NCBI RefSeq assembly: GCF_001428405.1
Contig: NZ_LMSL01000002.1
Location: 423,987 to 480,385 of the forward strand
Origin: Frateuria sp. Soil773
GTDB taxonomy: Bacteria > Pseudomonadota > Gammaproteobacteria > Xanthomonadales > Rhodanobacteraceae
Direction of reading: 5' to 3'
DNA: 56,399 bases
The translations under genes and the position numbers were made by a program. Of this stretch, positions 42,011 through 50,397 are shown in pieces. Position 1 is the stretch's first letter; every line of letters begins with the position of its first letter. The notes under the pieces are model-generated. The model was not told the DNA's origin, made no database searches, and saw only the letters and a list, made by a program, of their open reading frames with translations.

Positions 42011-42492
42011 CGGGATTGCGAGGACAGTTGTTTTCGGAACCAAGCGACGTGGTCGACGTAGAACAAACCGCGTGGACTGGTTTCCGACGCCCCGATGTAG
42101 GTGCCGATGACTTCGGCATCGAATACCCGGAGAGACAAATCCATGACATCCCCCGTCAGTGCCCGGTCAAACTGAGCTGCCTTCGAGGTTGGCGGAAGAT
42201 GATCGGCAAATCGAAACGCAATCGCCGTCCTTGGCGGACAATTCGGGGCCACAAAGACGGCTTCATCCCTCGGCCCCATGAGTGCCCTAGCCTTGATGCG
42301 AACTTCACCCATAGGCGGGGAATGACGACTGGCATAGAGCTGGCAAACCGTCATAGCTTGGGTCCCAAAGCTATTGGTAACTTGAAAAGCCCTGTAGGGT
42401 TGTGCCCAGATCCCCGGCGCCAACCAGAACGCCGCCACACCCAACCTCCTCGCACGCTTGGTAACGTGAGCCGTACCAAAGGCTCGAATCAT
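42007..42492 (-). CDS. Candidate immunity protein, paralogue 2 (exported)
   Basis: 161 residues with an N-terminal hydrophobic segment (RLGVAAFWLAPGIWAQ). The body shares ordered motifs with the preceding gene product: TVCQLYASR, RIKARALMG, NCPPRTAIAFRFADH, DRALTGDVMDLSLRVF and DAEVIGTY, then a final VDHVAWF. The two are therefore tandem duplicates. No known domain is recognised. Position directly after a secreted Rhs-CT putative metallopeptidase suggests a periplasmic immunity role, which is inference. It starts by ATGA overlap. Confidence 0.68.
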   Translation of the reverse strand: MIRAFGTAHVTKRARRLGVAAFWLAPGIWAQPYRAFQVTNSFGTQAMTVCQLYASRHSPPMGEVRIKARALMGPRDEAVFVAPNCPPRTAIAFRFADHLPPTSKAAQFDRALTGDVMDLSLRVFDAEVIGTYIGASETSPRGLFYVDHVAWFRKQLSSQSR

Positions 42493-42929
42493 TTGCGCTG
42501 TTCAAACCATTCGACGTCATGGACAGTAAATGAGCCAGTGGGCTCTGAATCGGTAGGCGCCGAAAAAACGCCAATCACCTGCACTTCAAAAATGCGTGGT
42601 GTCAGATCCATCACATCACCGGTCATCGCCCGGTCCAGCTTCTCCACTTTAGGCCGTGTCATTGCGTCATCGGCAAATCCAAACCCAATCGCCACTTTGG
42701 GGCAATCTGGATCTTGCAACAAAGCTCCCCCATGTCGTAATGCCACCCATGCGGTGGCGCGGACGCGAATCATTTCCCCCTGACTCGCTTGGCGATTGGC
42801 GTAAAGTTGACAAACGGTCGATTTCGCAACGACAGTCTTAGCTTCCATGGCGGATATCACCGGACAGCTCATTGAGCACGCGGTGAGGAACCATAGGAAG
42901 CCTATTGCTATAGCGCGAGATATTAACAT
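42489..42929 (-). CDS. Candidate immunity lipoprotein, paralogue 1
   Basis: 146 residues. It has a lipoprotein signal ([20 protein letters not shown], lipobox LTAC), so it is probably tethered in the periplasm. The body matches its downstream neighbour: TVCQLYANR, RVRATAWVA, DCPKVAIGFGFADD, LDRAMTGDVMDLTPRIF, EVQVIGVF and a final VHDVEWFEQ. It begins inside the last codons of the Rhs-type gene, with AAGG 7 nt upstream of ATG 42929, so translation is probably coupled to the toxin. This arrangement is typical of toxin-immunity pairs. No domain assignment was possible. Confidence 0.7.
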   Translation of the reverse strand: MLISRAIAIGFLWFLTACSMSCPVISAMEAKTVVAKSTVCQLYANRQASQGEMIRVRATAWVALRHGGALLQDPDCPKVAIGFGFADDAMTRPKVEKLDRAMTGDVMDLTPRIFEVQVIGVFSAPTDSEPTGSFTVHDVEWFEQRK

Positions 42930-43675
42930 CCGTTGACCTTGCAAAAGGCCTCCGTCGAATCATTCGCGGCTTGGTTCACACGAGCGTCGATGTCCTTTTG
43001 GAGCGCCCCTGGCGCGTAGAGGTCAGTGGAAACGCCCAACCCCTTGGCAACACCAAGTTCGGTGGTATAGGCGTTCATCTCGGTTGCATGCTCGGACGCA
43101 CGATCAGTCGGATACCCCATGGAAGGATTCAAATAATCAAGCTGATGTTGCCCTTCATGAGCGATCGCTCCTGCACCGAACGCCCGCGCCAAACTGCTTG
43201 CACTTCTTCCTGGGTTGTACTGGCGAAACGCAGCTGACAGGGTCGATGCCTTTTGCACATCAATAGTCATAGTGGTCGCACTGTTTGCAACCGCAATCAC
43301 ACCCGCCGTCTTGAATGTGCCGGCATTTAACGTCACGCCGTTGCCATCCCCCAAGGTGCCGATGTGCGTGGACACTGCACTGAGCTTGGCATAGGTGGCC
43401 GAGTGCGGATTGAGATGGGACAGGGCCGTATGCATCGTGTTCACGAACCCGTTGATCTGGGTGCATGTTTGCTTATTGTCGCTGCCGCATGCATAGCGCC
43501 CGTCCGGATCGATATTGACCACCGGGTTGTTTTTCGCGTAGGCGTATCGATTGAAGACGAAGACGTCGCCGGCTTTCGGCGGTACCGGATCCGGCGTTAA
43601 AAAGTGTGCTTGCGCGATCTGGCTGATACTGACGGCTACGGCCATGAACAGGCCAACCCTTGTTCCCTTCCCCAT
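42923..43675 (-). CDS. Orphan Rhs C-terminal module with signal peptide and HExxH putative toxin domain
   Basis: 250 residues. A Sec signal ([20 protein letters not shown] ending AQA) leads straight into [20 protein letters not shown] and [20 protein letters not shown]. This is the tail of an Rhs repeat-associated core domain, whose DPxG marks the usual junction to a polymorphic toxin. The remaining 180 residues contain [17 protein letters not shown], an HExxH zinc-peptidase motif, with a possible third ligand in [11 protein letters not shown]. The large YD-repeat shell is absent, so this is an orphan or displaced tip carrying its own export signal. It is the first gene of a four-gene operon with two paralogous immunity candidates and a transglutaminase-like protein. 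AGGAAA lies 7 nt before the ATG. Confidence 0.8.
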   Translation of the reverse strand: MGKGTRVGLFMAVAVSISQIAQAHFLTPDPVPPKAGDVFVFNRYAYAKNNPVVNIDPDGRYACGSDNKQTCTQINGFVNTMHTALSHLNPHSATYAKLSAVSTHIGTLGDGNGVTLNAGTFKTAGVIAVANSATTMTIDVQKASTLSAAFRQYNPGRSASSLARAFGAGAIAHEGQHQLDYLNPSMGYPTDRASEHATEMNAYTTELGVAKGLGVSTDLYAPGALQKDIDARVNQAANDSTEAFCKVNGC

Positions 43676-43765
43676 ACCAGAATTTCCTTGTACCCCTCCC
43701 GCCGGAGTCTACACTCACATACAGTCCATGAGGTCAATTTATCGACTACCCTCTGGCGTTCCTGG

Positions 43766-44062
43766 GCCCTAGCATCGGTCGTGACTCGACGTGACCGAGT
43801 CCATGACCATCCCTCAGCGCCCGCCGCTGATCGATCTGCCGGAACGCGACAAGATCTGCTGGAAGTGATCGACGATCGCGTCGGAAGCGGTTCCGTGGCG
43901 ATCACCTCACAACTACCGATCAGCGAATGGCATGTCTATCTGGGAGAACCGACCATCGCGGATGCCATTCTGGATCGTCTCGTGCATGGCGCGCATCGGA
44001 TTCAGCCCCAAGGAGAGTCCATGCGCAAGCTGAAAAGCCGAGGAACAACCCGACAGGCTTGA
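43766..44062 (+). pseudogene. istB: IS21-family istB remnant, truncated and frameshifted
   Basis: The plus-strand translation contains [40 protein letters not shown] and [20 protein letters not shown]. This is the C-terminal third of the IstB transposition helper ATPase of IS21 elements. Just upstream PLIDLPERD reads in a different frame, and WALA near 43770 recalls the DDWxLA motif, so at least one frameshift is present. The Walker A region, istA and terminal repeats are missing. It marks past transposition at the edge of the Rhs-toxin patch. Confidence 0.8.
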
Positions 44063-44136
44063 GGCAGCAGGTAACGGCTCCGCGCTCGCGCGCCGCCATC
44101 CCGCCCAACGGTTCCCACGGGATTGCCGGGAGCGAC

Positions 44137-44174
44137 AAAAAAGCCGGACCCTCGGCATACCGAGGTTGTCCGGC
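44137..44174 (-). terminator. Rho-independent terminator after tRNA-Arg
   Basis: On the minus strand a long GC-rich stem, with outer arms GCCGGAC/GTCCGGC (44143-44149 and 44168-44174) and inner arms CCTCGG/CCGAGG, is followed by six T residues. It lies about 20 nt downstream of the tRNA 3' end. Confidence 0.85.
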
Positions 44175-44194
44175 CTTTCGGTTCGACTCGAATC

Positions 44195-44271
44195 TGGCGC
44201 GCCTGGAGGGATTCGAACCCCCGACCAATGGCTTCGGAAGCCACTACTCTATCCGGCTGAGCTACAGGCGC
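44195..44271 (-). tRNA. tRNA-Arg (anticodon CCG)
   Basis: 77 nt including encoded CCA. The acceptor arms GCGCCTG and CAGGCGC pair fully, the discriminator is G, and the T-arm carries GGGGGTTCGAATCCCTC. The anticodon arm is GTGGC-TTCCGAA-GCCAT, giving anticodon CCG, which reads CGG. The D-arm GCTC...GAGT closes with one wobble pair. The gene borders the accessory patch with the istB fragment and Rhs-type toxin. I see no duplicated 3' end to prove integration there. Confidence 0.97.
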
Positions 44272-44391
44272 GTGGTGTTGCGGCCGACGCGGGGATCAGG
44301 GCGATCCGGCCGCGGCGGACGCGCAGTATAGCGGAGTTGGCGGCGGGCGCCCATGCAGTGCGAAACACGGCTTGCCGCACACCGCCGGACT

Positions 44392-44417
44392 CCCCTCTCC
44401 CCGATGGAGGAGAGGGG
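44392..44417 (-). terminator. Hairpin just downstream of the first M61 peptidase gene
   Basis: CCCCTCTCC (44392-44400) and GGAGAGGGG (44409-44417) form a 9-bp stem with an 8-nt loop, 11 nt after the stop codon. No T-run follows on the minus strand, so termination is not certain. Similar C/T-rich palindromes are common intergenic repeats in GC-rich genomes. Confidence 0.4.
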
Positions 44418-44428
44418 AAGCAAGGCGA

Positions 44429-46327
44429 TCAGAGCGCCTTGAGCAACTCGGCCAGGTGGTCCGGCTTGCTCTTGTCGCGCTCCAGGTGCGGGTACTTCAG
44501 GCCGTCGTGGTAGTCGATGCGCAGCGTCTTGTACTCGTCGAAGTTCTTCACCAGCAACTCGACCGGCGCGTTCTTGTCCTTGGCCGAGGCGGTGACCGCG
44601 TCCTTGATCGCATCGCCCGAGTACTGCCTGCCGTTGACCGCCACGATCTTCATGCTCGGCGCCAGGCCGGCCTTGAAGGCGGGGCTGTCCCAGCGCACGT
44701 CGCCGATGTCGCCGTCCTTGCCCACCGACACGCCGAGCGAGTAGGTGAGGTCGGTGAAGTGGCGGCGCGACTCGACCGCCTTCACCGCGGCCGACGGCTT
44801 GTCGGTGTAGACCAGCTTCCAGCCGTGCGAGGCGATGCCGCCGATCAGCGGGCCGTGGCCGTCAAGGCGCTCGCGCAGGTACTTGGCCCAGTCGTACGGC
44901 TGGATGTCGTTGAGCGTCTTGACCACGTCCTCGAAGGTGTAGGTGTTGACGTCCCACTTGCCGTTCTCCATGCCGAAGAACGCCTTGCCGAAGTTGTCGA
45001 TGGTCTTCTTGTTGCCGCTCAGCTCGCGCAGCTTGCCGTCCACGTCCAGCCAGATCATCTGGCCGGCCGAGTAGTAGTCCTCGCTGGCCTGGTAGTTGCG
45101 GTACGGCAGCGGGCGGCGCTGGGCGATCACCGGGTCGTTGGTGGTGTCCTGCACGTTGCGCCAGCTCGCCAGGCCGGGCCGGTTCATGTCGTAGGTGGCG
45201 GCGGTGTAGGCCCACATGTCGTGCGCCTGCTCGGTGTTCCACAGGCCGGAGCGCGCGGCCATCACGTGGCCCCAGAACTGGGTCTGGCCTTCGTACACCC
45301 ACAGCAGGGTGTCGCTCATCGGCACGTTGAAGTTCGGCGTGGTGAGGTCCTTGCCGCGGCGGTACTTGCCGTCCCAGGAATGGTTGAACTCGTGCGAGAA
45401 CAGGTCGCGGCCGAGCGCGTTCTTGTCCCACTCGGTGAAGAAGTCGGCGCTGGCGCCGTCCTCGCTGGAGCGGTGGTGCTCCAGGCCGTTGCCGCTCATC
45501 TTGTCGCTCAGCGAGACCAGGAAGTCGTAGTGGTCGTAGTGGTGCGCGCCGTACATCTTGTACATCTGCTGCACCAGCTCGCGGAACGGCTTGATCTGCT
45601 CGGGCTTCATCTCCAGGTACTTCGGATCGTCGGCGACGAAGTTCATGCGCACCGGCGCCTTCGCGCCCGGGTCCAGGTCCACCTGCTTGAAGTACTTGCC
45701 GGCGTAGATCGGCGAGTCGACCAGGTCGTCGTAGTTGATCGGCTTGTAGTTCACCGTGGCGCCGTTCTGCGAGGCGACTTCAAGCGCGGTGCCGGCCTTC
45801 CAGCCGGCCGGGTAGGTCACGCTGACCTCGGTCTGGATGCGCTTGGCGTAGTAGCCGGCCGGGTACAGCGAGACGGTGTTCCACTGCAGGTTGAGCATTT
45901 CCGGCGTCATCACCACGCGGCCCTGCTTGGTGTCCTGCGGCGACAGGAACTCGAAGTACGCCTCCACGCTGGTCGCGCCCTGCGGCACGTCGACGTGGAA
46001 GGCGTAGACGTCGAGCGGATCGCGCGTCCACGGCAGCACCTGGCCGTTGGCCTTCACCACCAGCCCGGCCAGCTTGTCGATCGGCCCGGTCGGCGAGTGG
46101 TGGCCCGGCAGCCAGGCCGGATACAGCAGGGTCAGCGGACCGGCCTGCGCCGGGATCGTCTCGCGCACGCGGAACACGCGATGGGCGAGGTCGGTGGCGT
46201 CCACGTTGATCTTCAGGGTGCCGTTGTACGGCACGTCCTGCGGCGGCGGCACGTCGGCGAACGCCGATACGCTGGCCAGGGCCAGGCCGGCGGCGACAAG
46301 GGCGGAAGCGAGAGCGGTGGTTTTCAA
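44429..46327 (-). CDS. Secreted M61-family metallopeptidase with PDZ domain
   Basis: 632 residues, glycyl-aminopeptidase-like M61 family. The signal peptide KTTALASALVAAGLALASVS ends AFA. The beta-rich N-domain includes FRVRETIPAQAGPLTLLYPA and WLPGHHSPTGPI. The catalytic domain has the zinc motif HEFNH in LFSHEFNHSWDGKYRRGKDL and the downstream glutamate in LLWVYEGQTQFWG. A C-terminal PDZ-like domain follows (VRWDSPAFKAGLAPSMKIVA). It acts in the periplasm on peptides. The best start is TTG 46327, because GGAG is 7 nt upstream and the signal peptide begins there; an ATG farther upstream would add 20 residues unlike a signal. It is paralogous to the next gene, 76 nt away. Confidence 0.9.
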   Translation of the reverse strand: MKTTALASALVAAGLALASVSAFADVPPPQDVPYNGTLKINVDATDLAHRVFRVRETIPAQAGPLTLLYPAWLPGHHSPTGPIDKLAGLVVKANGQVLPWTRDPLDVYAFHVDVPQGATSVEAYFEFLSPQDTKQGRVVMTPEMLNLQWNTVSLYPAGYYAKRIQTEVSVTYPAGWKAGTALEVASQNGATVNYKPINYDDLVDSPIYAGKYFKQVDLDPGAKAPVRMNFVADDPKYLEMKPEQIKPFRELVQQMYKMYGAHHYDHYDFLVSLSDKMSGNGLEHHRSSEDGASADFFTEWDKNALGRDLFSHEFNHSWDGKYRRGKDLTTPNFNVPMSDTLLWVYEGQTQFWGHVMAARSGLWNTEQAHDMWAYTAATYDMNRPGLASWRNVQDTTNDPVIAQRRPLPYRNYQASEDYYSAGQMIWLDVDGKLRELSGNKKTIDNFGKAFFGMENGKWDVNTYTFEDVVKTLNDIQPYDWAKYLRERLDGHGPLIGGIASHGWKLVYTDKPSAAVKAVESRRHFTDLTYSLGVSVGKDGDIGDVRWDSPAFKAGLAPSMKIVAVNGRQYSGDAIKDAVTASAKDKNAPVELLVKNFDEYKTLRIDYHDGLKYPHLERDKSKPDHLAELLKAL

Positions 46328-46403
46328 ATCGGATCTCCAGTGGTTCGTGCCGTGCCTGCGCATCCGCGAAGGCGATGGCCGCGACAAGGGTTGATGGCCC
46401 GCG

Positions 46404-48317
46404 TCACTTGCGGGCGGTGGTGATGGCGCCGAGCAGGTCCTTGCCCTTGCTGCGTACGAGGTGCGGATACTTCAGGCCTTCGTGGTAGTCGATCTTCGCG
46501 GTGCTGTAGACGTCGACGTTCTTCACCAGCAGCTCGATCGGCGCCTTGCCGCCCTTCGCCGCGGCAACCGCGTCCTTCAGCGTGTCGGGCGAGTAGTCCT
46601 TGCCGTTCACCGCCACGATCGTGAGGCCGGGCACCAGGCCGGCCTTGAACGCCGGGCCGCCCCACTGCACGTCGTGGATCTCGCCGCTCTTGGACGCGGA
46701 CAGCCCGAGCGAGTAAGCCAGGTTGACGTTGTGGAACAACCCCTCGCCGCTCTTGGCGAGGTCGCTGGGCTTGTCGGTGTAGACCAGTTGCCAGCCGCCG
46801 CGCTCGATGCCGTGCTCGGGCAACTGGTCGCCGGTGTAGTCGAGCCGGCTGCGCAGGAAGGTTTTCCAGTCGTACGGCTGCACCTGGTTCAGCGTGGCGA
46901 CCACGTCGTCGAAGGTATACGTCTTGGTGACGTAGCTGCCCGGGTCCATGCCGAAGAAGGCGTGCGCGAAGTCGTCCAGCGAACGCTTGCCGCCGCTCAG
47001 CTCGCGGATCTGCGTGTCCACGTCCAGCCACAGCAACTGGCCTTCCGGGTAGAAATCGGTGCCGCGGCGGTAGTTGCCCCAGCCGCTGCCGCCGAAATAG
47101 GTCAGCGGCGCGGCGTCGGCGGTGTCCTGCAGCGGGCGCCAGGCGCGGCCGGTGCGTGCGCTCATCTGCGCGGCGATGCTGGCCATCGAGTCGCGGTACT
47201 GCTCGGCCGTCCACAGGCCCGAGCGCGCGGTGAGCACCCCGGCCCAGTAGTCGGTGAGGCCCTCGTACACCCACAGCAGGTCGTCTTCCTCGGTGGTGTT
47301 GAAGTCCGGCGCCCACAGCTTGGCCGGACGGCGGAACTTGCCGCACCACGAATGCACGTACTCGTGCGGCATCAGGCTGGCCATCAGCGTGTACGACTTG
47401 TCGTCGGTGAGCATGTCGGCCGGCAGGCGGTCGTCGCTGGACTGGTGGTGCTCCAGGCCGAAGTGGCCGGTGTGGTCGGACAGCGTCAGCAGGAAGTCGT
47501 AGTGGTCGTAGTGGTGCGTGCCGAACAGCTTCTCGGTCTGCGCGACCAGCTCGCGGTGCTGCTTGAGCTGCTTGTCGTCGAGCTTGACCTGGCCGGCCTC
47601 GTCGGCGATCACGTTCAGGTGCACCGGCACCTTGGCGCCCGGCGCGAGGTCGACGCGGTTGAAGTGCCTGCCGGCGATCAGCGGCGAATCGACGAAATCG
47701 TTGAAGCCCAGCGGCTTGAACTGCGTGGTGTTGCCGTTCTGGCCGGCCACCTCCAGCGCGCTGGCGAACTTCCAGCCCGCGGGCAGGGTCACCGACGGCT
47801 GGATCCTGATCTGCCGCGTGTAGTGGCCGGCCGGGTAGAACGCCACCTGGTTGAACTCGACGTCGACCAGGTCCGGCGTGGACGAAGCGCTGGCGCCGAA
47901 CATGCCGCCCTCGCCGGGCGACAGGAACTGGAACTGCAGGTCGAGCTGGCTCGCGCCCTCGGGCACGTCCAGGTGCAGGGTGTACATGTCGCGCAGGTCG
48001 CGGCGCCAGGCAACGCGCTTGCCGTTGGCGGTGATGATGAGGCCGGCCACGTTGTCGATCGGGCCGGACGGCGCATGCTCGCCGGGAATCCACTTCGGGT
48101 AGTACAGCGCCAGCGGGCCCGGCGCGACCGGGATCGTCTCGCGGACGCGGAAGATCCGGGTCGGCGCATCGGTCAGGTCCACCTGCACGGCCAACGTGCC
48201 CGGATACGGCCGGTCCACCGGCGCCGGCTGCTCCGCATGCGCCAACGGCGCGGACGACGCCAGCGCCGCCCCCAGTGCGAGCGCCAGCAGGCTGGAGCGA
48301 ACGGATACTTCTTTCAA
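46404..48317 (-). CDS. Secreted M61-family metallopeptidase with PDZ domain (paralogue)
   Basis: 637 residues, co-linear with its neighbour throughout. The signal peptide RSSLLALALGAALASSAPLA ends HA. The N-domain has FRVRETIPVAPGPLALYYPK and WIPGEHAPSGPI. The zinc motif is HEYVH in LMPHEYVHSWCGKFRRPAK, with the glutamate in LLWVYEGLTDYWAG. The PDZ-like tail has VQWGGPAFKAGLVPGLTIVA. Like its neighbour it appears to start at TTG (48317), with GGGGAG 7 nt upstream. In-frame ATGs upstream give an N-terminus unsuited to export. The tandem pair probably arose by duplication and diverged in specificity; a shared role in periplasmic peptide turnover is inference. Confidence 0.9.
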   Translation of the reverse strand: MKEVSVRSSLLALALGAALASSAPLAHAEQPAPVDRPYPGTLAVQVDLTDAPTRIFRVRETIPVAPGPLALYYPKWIPGEHAPSGPIDNVAGLIITANGKRVAWRRDLRDMYTLHLDVPEGASQLDLQFQFLSPGEGGMFGASASSTPDLVDVEFNQVAFYPAGHYTRQIRIQPSVTLPAGWKFASALEVAGQNGNTTQFKPLGFNDFVDSPLIAGRHFNRVDLAPGAKVPVHLNVIADEAGQVKLDDKQLKQHRELVAQTEKLFGTHHYDHYDFLLTLSDHTGHFGLEHHQSSDDRLPADMLTDDKSYTLMASLMPHEYVHSWCGKFRRPAKLWAPDFNTTEEDDLLWVYEGLTDYWAGVLTARSGLWTAEQYRDSMASIAAQMSARTGRAWRPLQDTADAAPLTYFGGSGWGNYRRGTDFYPEGQLLWLDVDTQIRELSGGKRSLDDFAHAFFGMDPGSYVTKTYTFDDVVATLNQVQPYDWKTFLRSRLDYTGDQLPEHGIERGGWQLVYTDKPSDLAKSGEGLFHNVNLAYSLGLSASKSGEIHDVQWGGPAFKAGLVPGLTIVAVNGKDYSPDTLKDAVAAAKGGKAPIELLVKNVDVYSTAKIDYHEGLKYPHLVRSKGKDLLGAITTARK

Positions 48318-48654
48318 GGCAAAACTCCCCTGGCCGGGCACCGGCGACGCGAACATCGCGCCGTCGGCCGTCATGCGGCCGGTCGAAGCGCGGGAACGCA
48401 ACGACTGCCGTGACAGCCGTCCGATGGTAGGGCGAAGGTCACGCCCCTCCCCCTGCCAGAGGTCATGCGCGGTCCCGGCTGATTCTCATCGTGGGCCGCC
48501 GGGACGCTCCCGTCGCCATTGCGCATCCCGAACGACCATGCCCTCGAACAACCAGCACTGCGCGTCATTCCAGCGAAAGCTGGAATCCCGCGCCTTTGGC
48601 GCCTCGCGGCTCCTGCCCTTTCTGGAAGGGGCCGGAAAGACGACCCCGAAGCGG
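48318..48654. other. 337-nt intergenic region with a REP-like repeat
   Basis: It separates the M61 pair from the upstream permease gene. No gene is supported. It holds the second REP-like hairpin (separate entry) and a possible promoter region for the M61 operon that I could not resolve. Confidence 0.5.
48561..48594 (+). repeat. REP-like palindromic repeat, copy 2
   Basis: The core is ATTCCAGC (48567-48574), loop GAAA and GCTGGAAT (48579-48586), followed by CCCGCGCC. It has the same 8-4-8 architecture and flanks as the minus-strand copy at 4666-4703. It lies downstream of the permease stop on the minus strand. Confidence 0.6.
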
Positions 48655-50166
48655 TTATTCGCCCCCTGCCTGCGCCAGCTTGCTATGCCGCACCCCATAG
48701 CCGAGATAGATCACGCAGCCCAGCGCCATCCACAGCACGAAGCGCTCGTAGGTGATCCAGGGCAGGCCGTAGATCAGCACGGCGGAGAACACGATGCCGA
48801 GCGGCGCGGTGAACCATACCGCCGGCGTGCGGAAGTTGCGCTGCAGTTCCGGCCGGCGCCAGCGCAGCAGCATGATCGAGCCGCAGATGATGATGAAGGC
48901 GCACAGCGTGCCGATGTTCACCAGCTCGGCCACTTCGCCGATCGGCAGCAGGCCGGCGACCAGCGCGGTGAACACGCCGAGGATCAGGGTCGGGCGCGCC
49001 GGCGTGCCGAAGCGTGGGCTCACCCGCGCGAACCAGCCCGGCAGCAGGCCGTCGCGCGCCAGCGCGAACCAGATCCGCGCCGCGCCCAGCATGAAGGCGA
49101 ACAGCACGCTGGTGACGCCGATCACTGCCGCCACCGCGATCGCGACGCTGAGCCAATGCAGCCCGATCGCCTCGAACGCGTCGGACACCGAAGCCTCGCC
49201 GCTGAGGTTGCTGTAGTGGGTGATGCCGGTGAGCACCAGCGATACGGCGATGTACAGCACCATAGCGATCGCCAGCGACAGCAGCACCGCACGCGGCAGG
49301 TCGCGCTGCGGATGCTTCGCCTCCTCCGCGGCGGTGGTCAGGGTGTCGTAGCCGAACACCGCGAAGAACACCACGCTGGCGCCGGTGAGCACGCCCTGCC
49401 ATCCGAAGTGGCCGACGCCCGTGGCCGCGTCCACGATCCGCTCGGGGATGAACGGATGCCAGTTCGCGGTATCGATGTAGAACACGCCCACGCCCACCAC
49501 CAGCAGCACGCCAACCACCTTGATCGCCACCACCAGGGTGTTGAAGCGCGCACCCCATTCGGTGCGCACGGTCAGCAGCAGCGCCACGCCGAGCGAGACG
49601 GCGGCGGCGATCACGTTGAAGCGGTGGCCGTCGCTGGGCGCGGCGATCGCGTCGGCGCCGTGCGTGCCGAACAACTGCTGCAGGTAATACTGCATGGTCT
49701 GCGCGCTCATGCTCTGCTGCGCCCATTCCGGCAGGTGCACGCCGGCCGAGTTCAGCAGCACCTGCACGTAGCCGGACCAGCCGATCGCCACCACCGCGAC
49801 CACCAGCGCGTATTCCAGCAGGAGATCCCAGCCGATGATCCACGCGGCGAACTCGCCGAGCACCGCGTAGCCGTAGGTGTAGGCGCTGCCGGTGACCGGG
49901 ATCAGCCCGGCGAACTCGGCATAGCACAGCGCGGCGCAGGCGCTGCCCAGCCCCGCGATGATGAAGCTCAGCGCCACCGCCGGGCCGGCGTTGGTCGCCG
50001 CCTGCTGGCCGGCCAGCACGAAGATGCCCACGCCGATGATGCCGCCGATACCGATCGCGGTGAGCTGCCACAGCCCCAGCACGCGCCGGAAGTCGCCCCG
50101 CGTCCCAGCCTCCGCCTGCAACTGCTCGACCGACTTGTGGCGTACCAGCTTGCTCAGGAAACTCAT
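48655..50166 (-). CDS. Amino acid permease, APC superfamily (cationic amino acid transporter type)
   Basis: 503 residues, about 12-14 membrane helices. The N-terminus has the APC consensus LTAIGIGGIIGVGIFVLAGQ and then AGPAVALSFIIAGLGSACAA with LCYAEFAGLIPVTGSAYTYG. FFAVFGYDTLTTAAEEAKHP is the typical TM6-7 region of CAT-like transporters. LFAFMLGAARIWFALARDGL is also present. It probably takes up a basic or branched amino acid; the exact substrate is unknown. ATG 50166 (MSFLSKLVRHKSVEQ) is used because sequence further upstream is not conserved-looking. It is not obviously part of the EPS system. Confidence 0.9.
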   Translation of the reverse strand: MSFLSKLVRHKSVEQLQAEAGTRGDFRRVLGLWQLTAIGIGGIIGVGIFVLAGQQAATNAGPAVALSFIIAGLGSACAALCYAEFAGLIPVTGSAYTYGYAVLGEFAAWIIGWDLLLEYALVVAVVAIGWSGYVQVLLNSAGVHLPEWAQQSMSAQTMQYYLQQLFGTHGADAIAAPSDGHRFNVIAAAVSLGVALLLTVRTEWGARFNTLVVAIKVVGVLLVVGVGVFYIDTANWHPFIPERIVDAATGVGHFGWQGVLTGASVVFFAVFGYDTLTTAAEEAKHPQRDLPRAVLLSLAIAMVLYIAVSLVLTGITHYSNLSGEASVSDAFEAIGLHWLSVAIAVAAVIGVTSVLFAFMLGAARIWFALARDGLLPGWFARVSPRFGTPARPTLILGVFTALVAGLLPIGEVAELVNIGTLCAFIIICGSIMLLRWRRPELQRNFRTPAVWFTAPLGIVFSAVLIYGLPWITYERFVLWMALGCVIYLGYGVRHSKLAQAGGE

Positions 50167-50333
50167 CGCATGATCCTTGGGTAGGTTGCGCGCCCGTGCG
50201 GGTGGATCGCCCGGGCAAGGCGAGCGGCGATCATAGCGAATGAGCCGGTTCTTACACGGCGCATCGCAACACCGGACGCCACGGCGCCTGCCAGGTCCGG
50301 CCGGCTGGACGTCCTTTCCGTCCACCCATCGGA

Positions 50334-50368
50334 CAAAAAAATGCCGCAGCCCGCGAGGGCTGCGGCAT
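50334..50368 (-). terminator. Rho-independent terminator of the TonB receptor gene
   Basis: An 11-bp perfect stem, ATGCCGCAGCC (50341-50351) with GGCTGCGGCAT (50358-50368), is followed on the minus strand by a run of T residues. It lies about 30 nt after the receptor stop codon. Confidence 0.9.
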
Positions 50369-50397
50369 CGGTCGGTGGAAACCGTCCGGAACTACGA

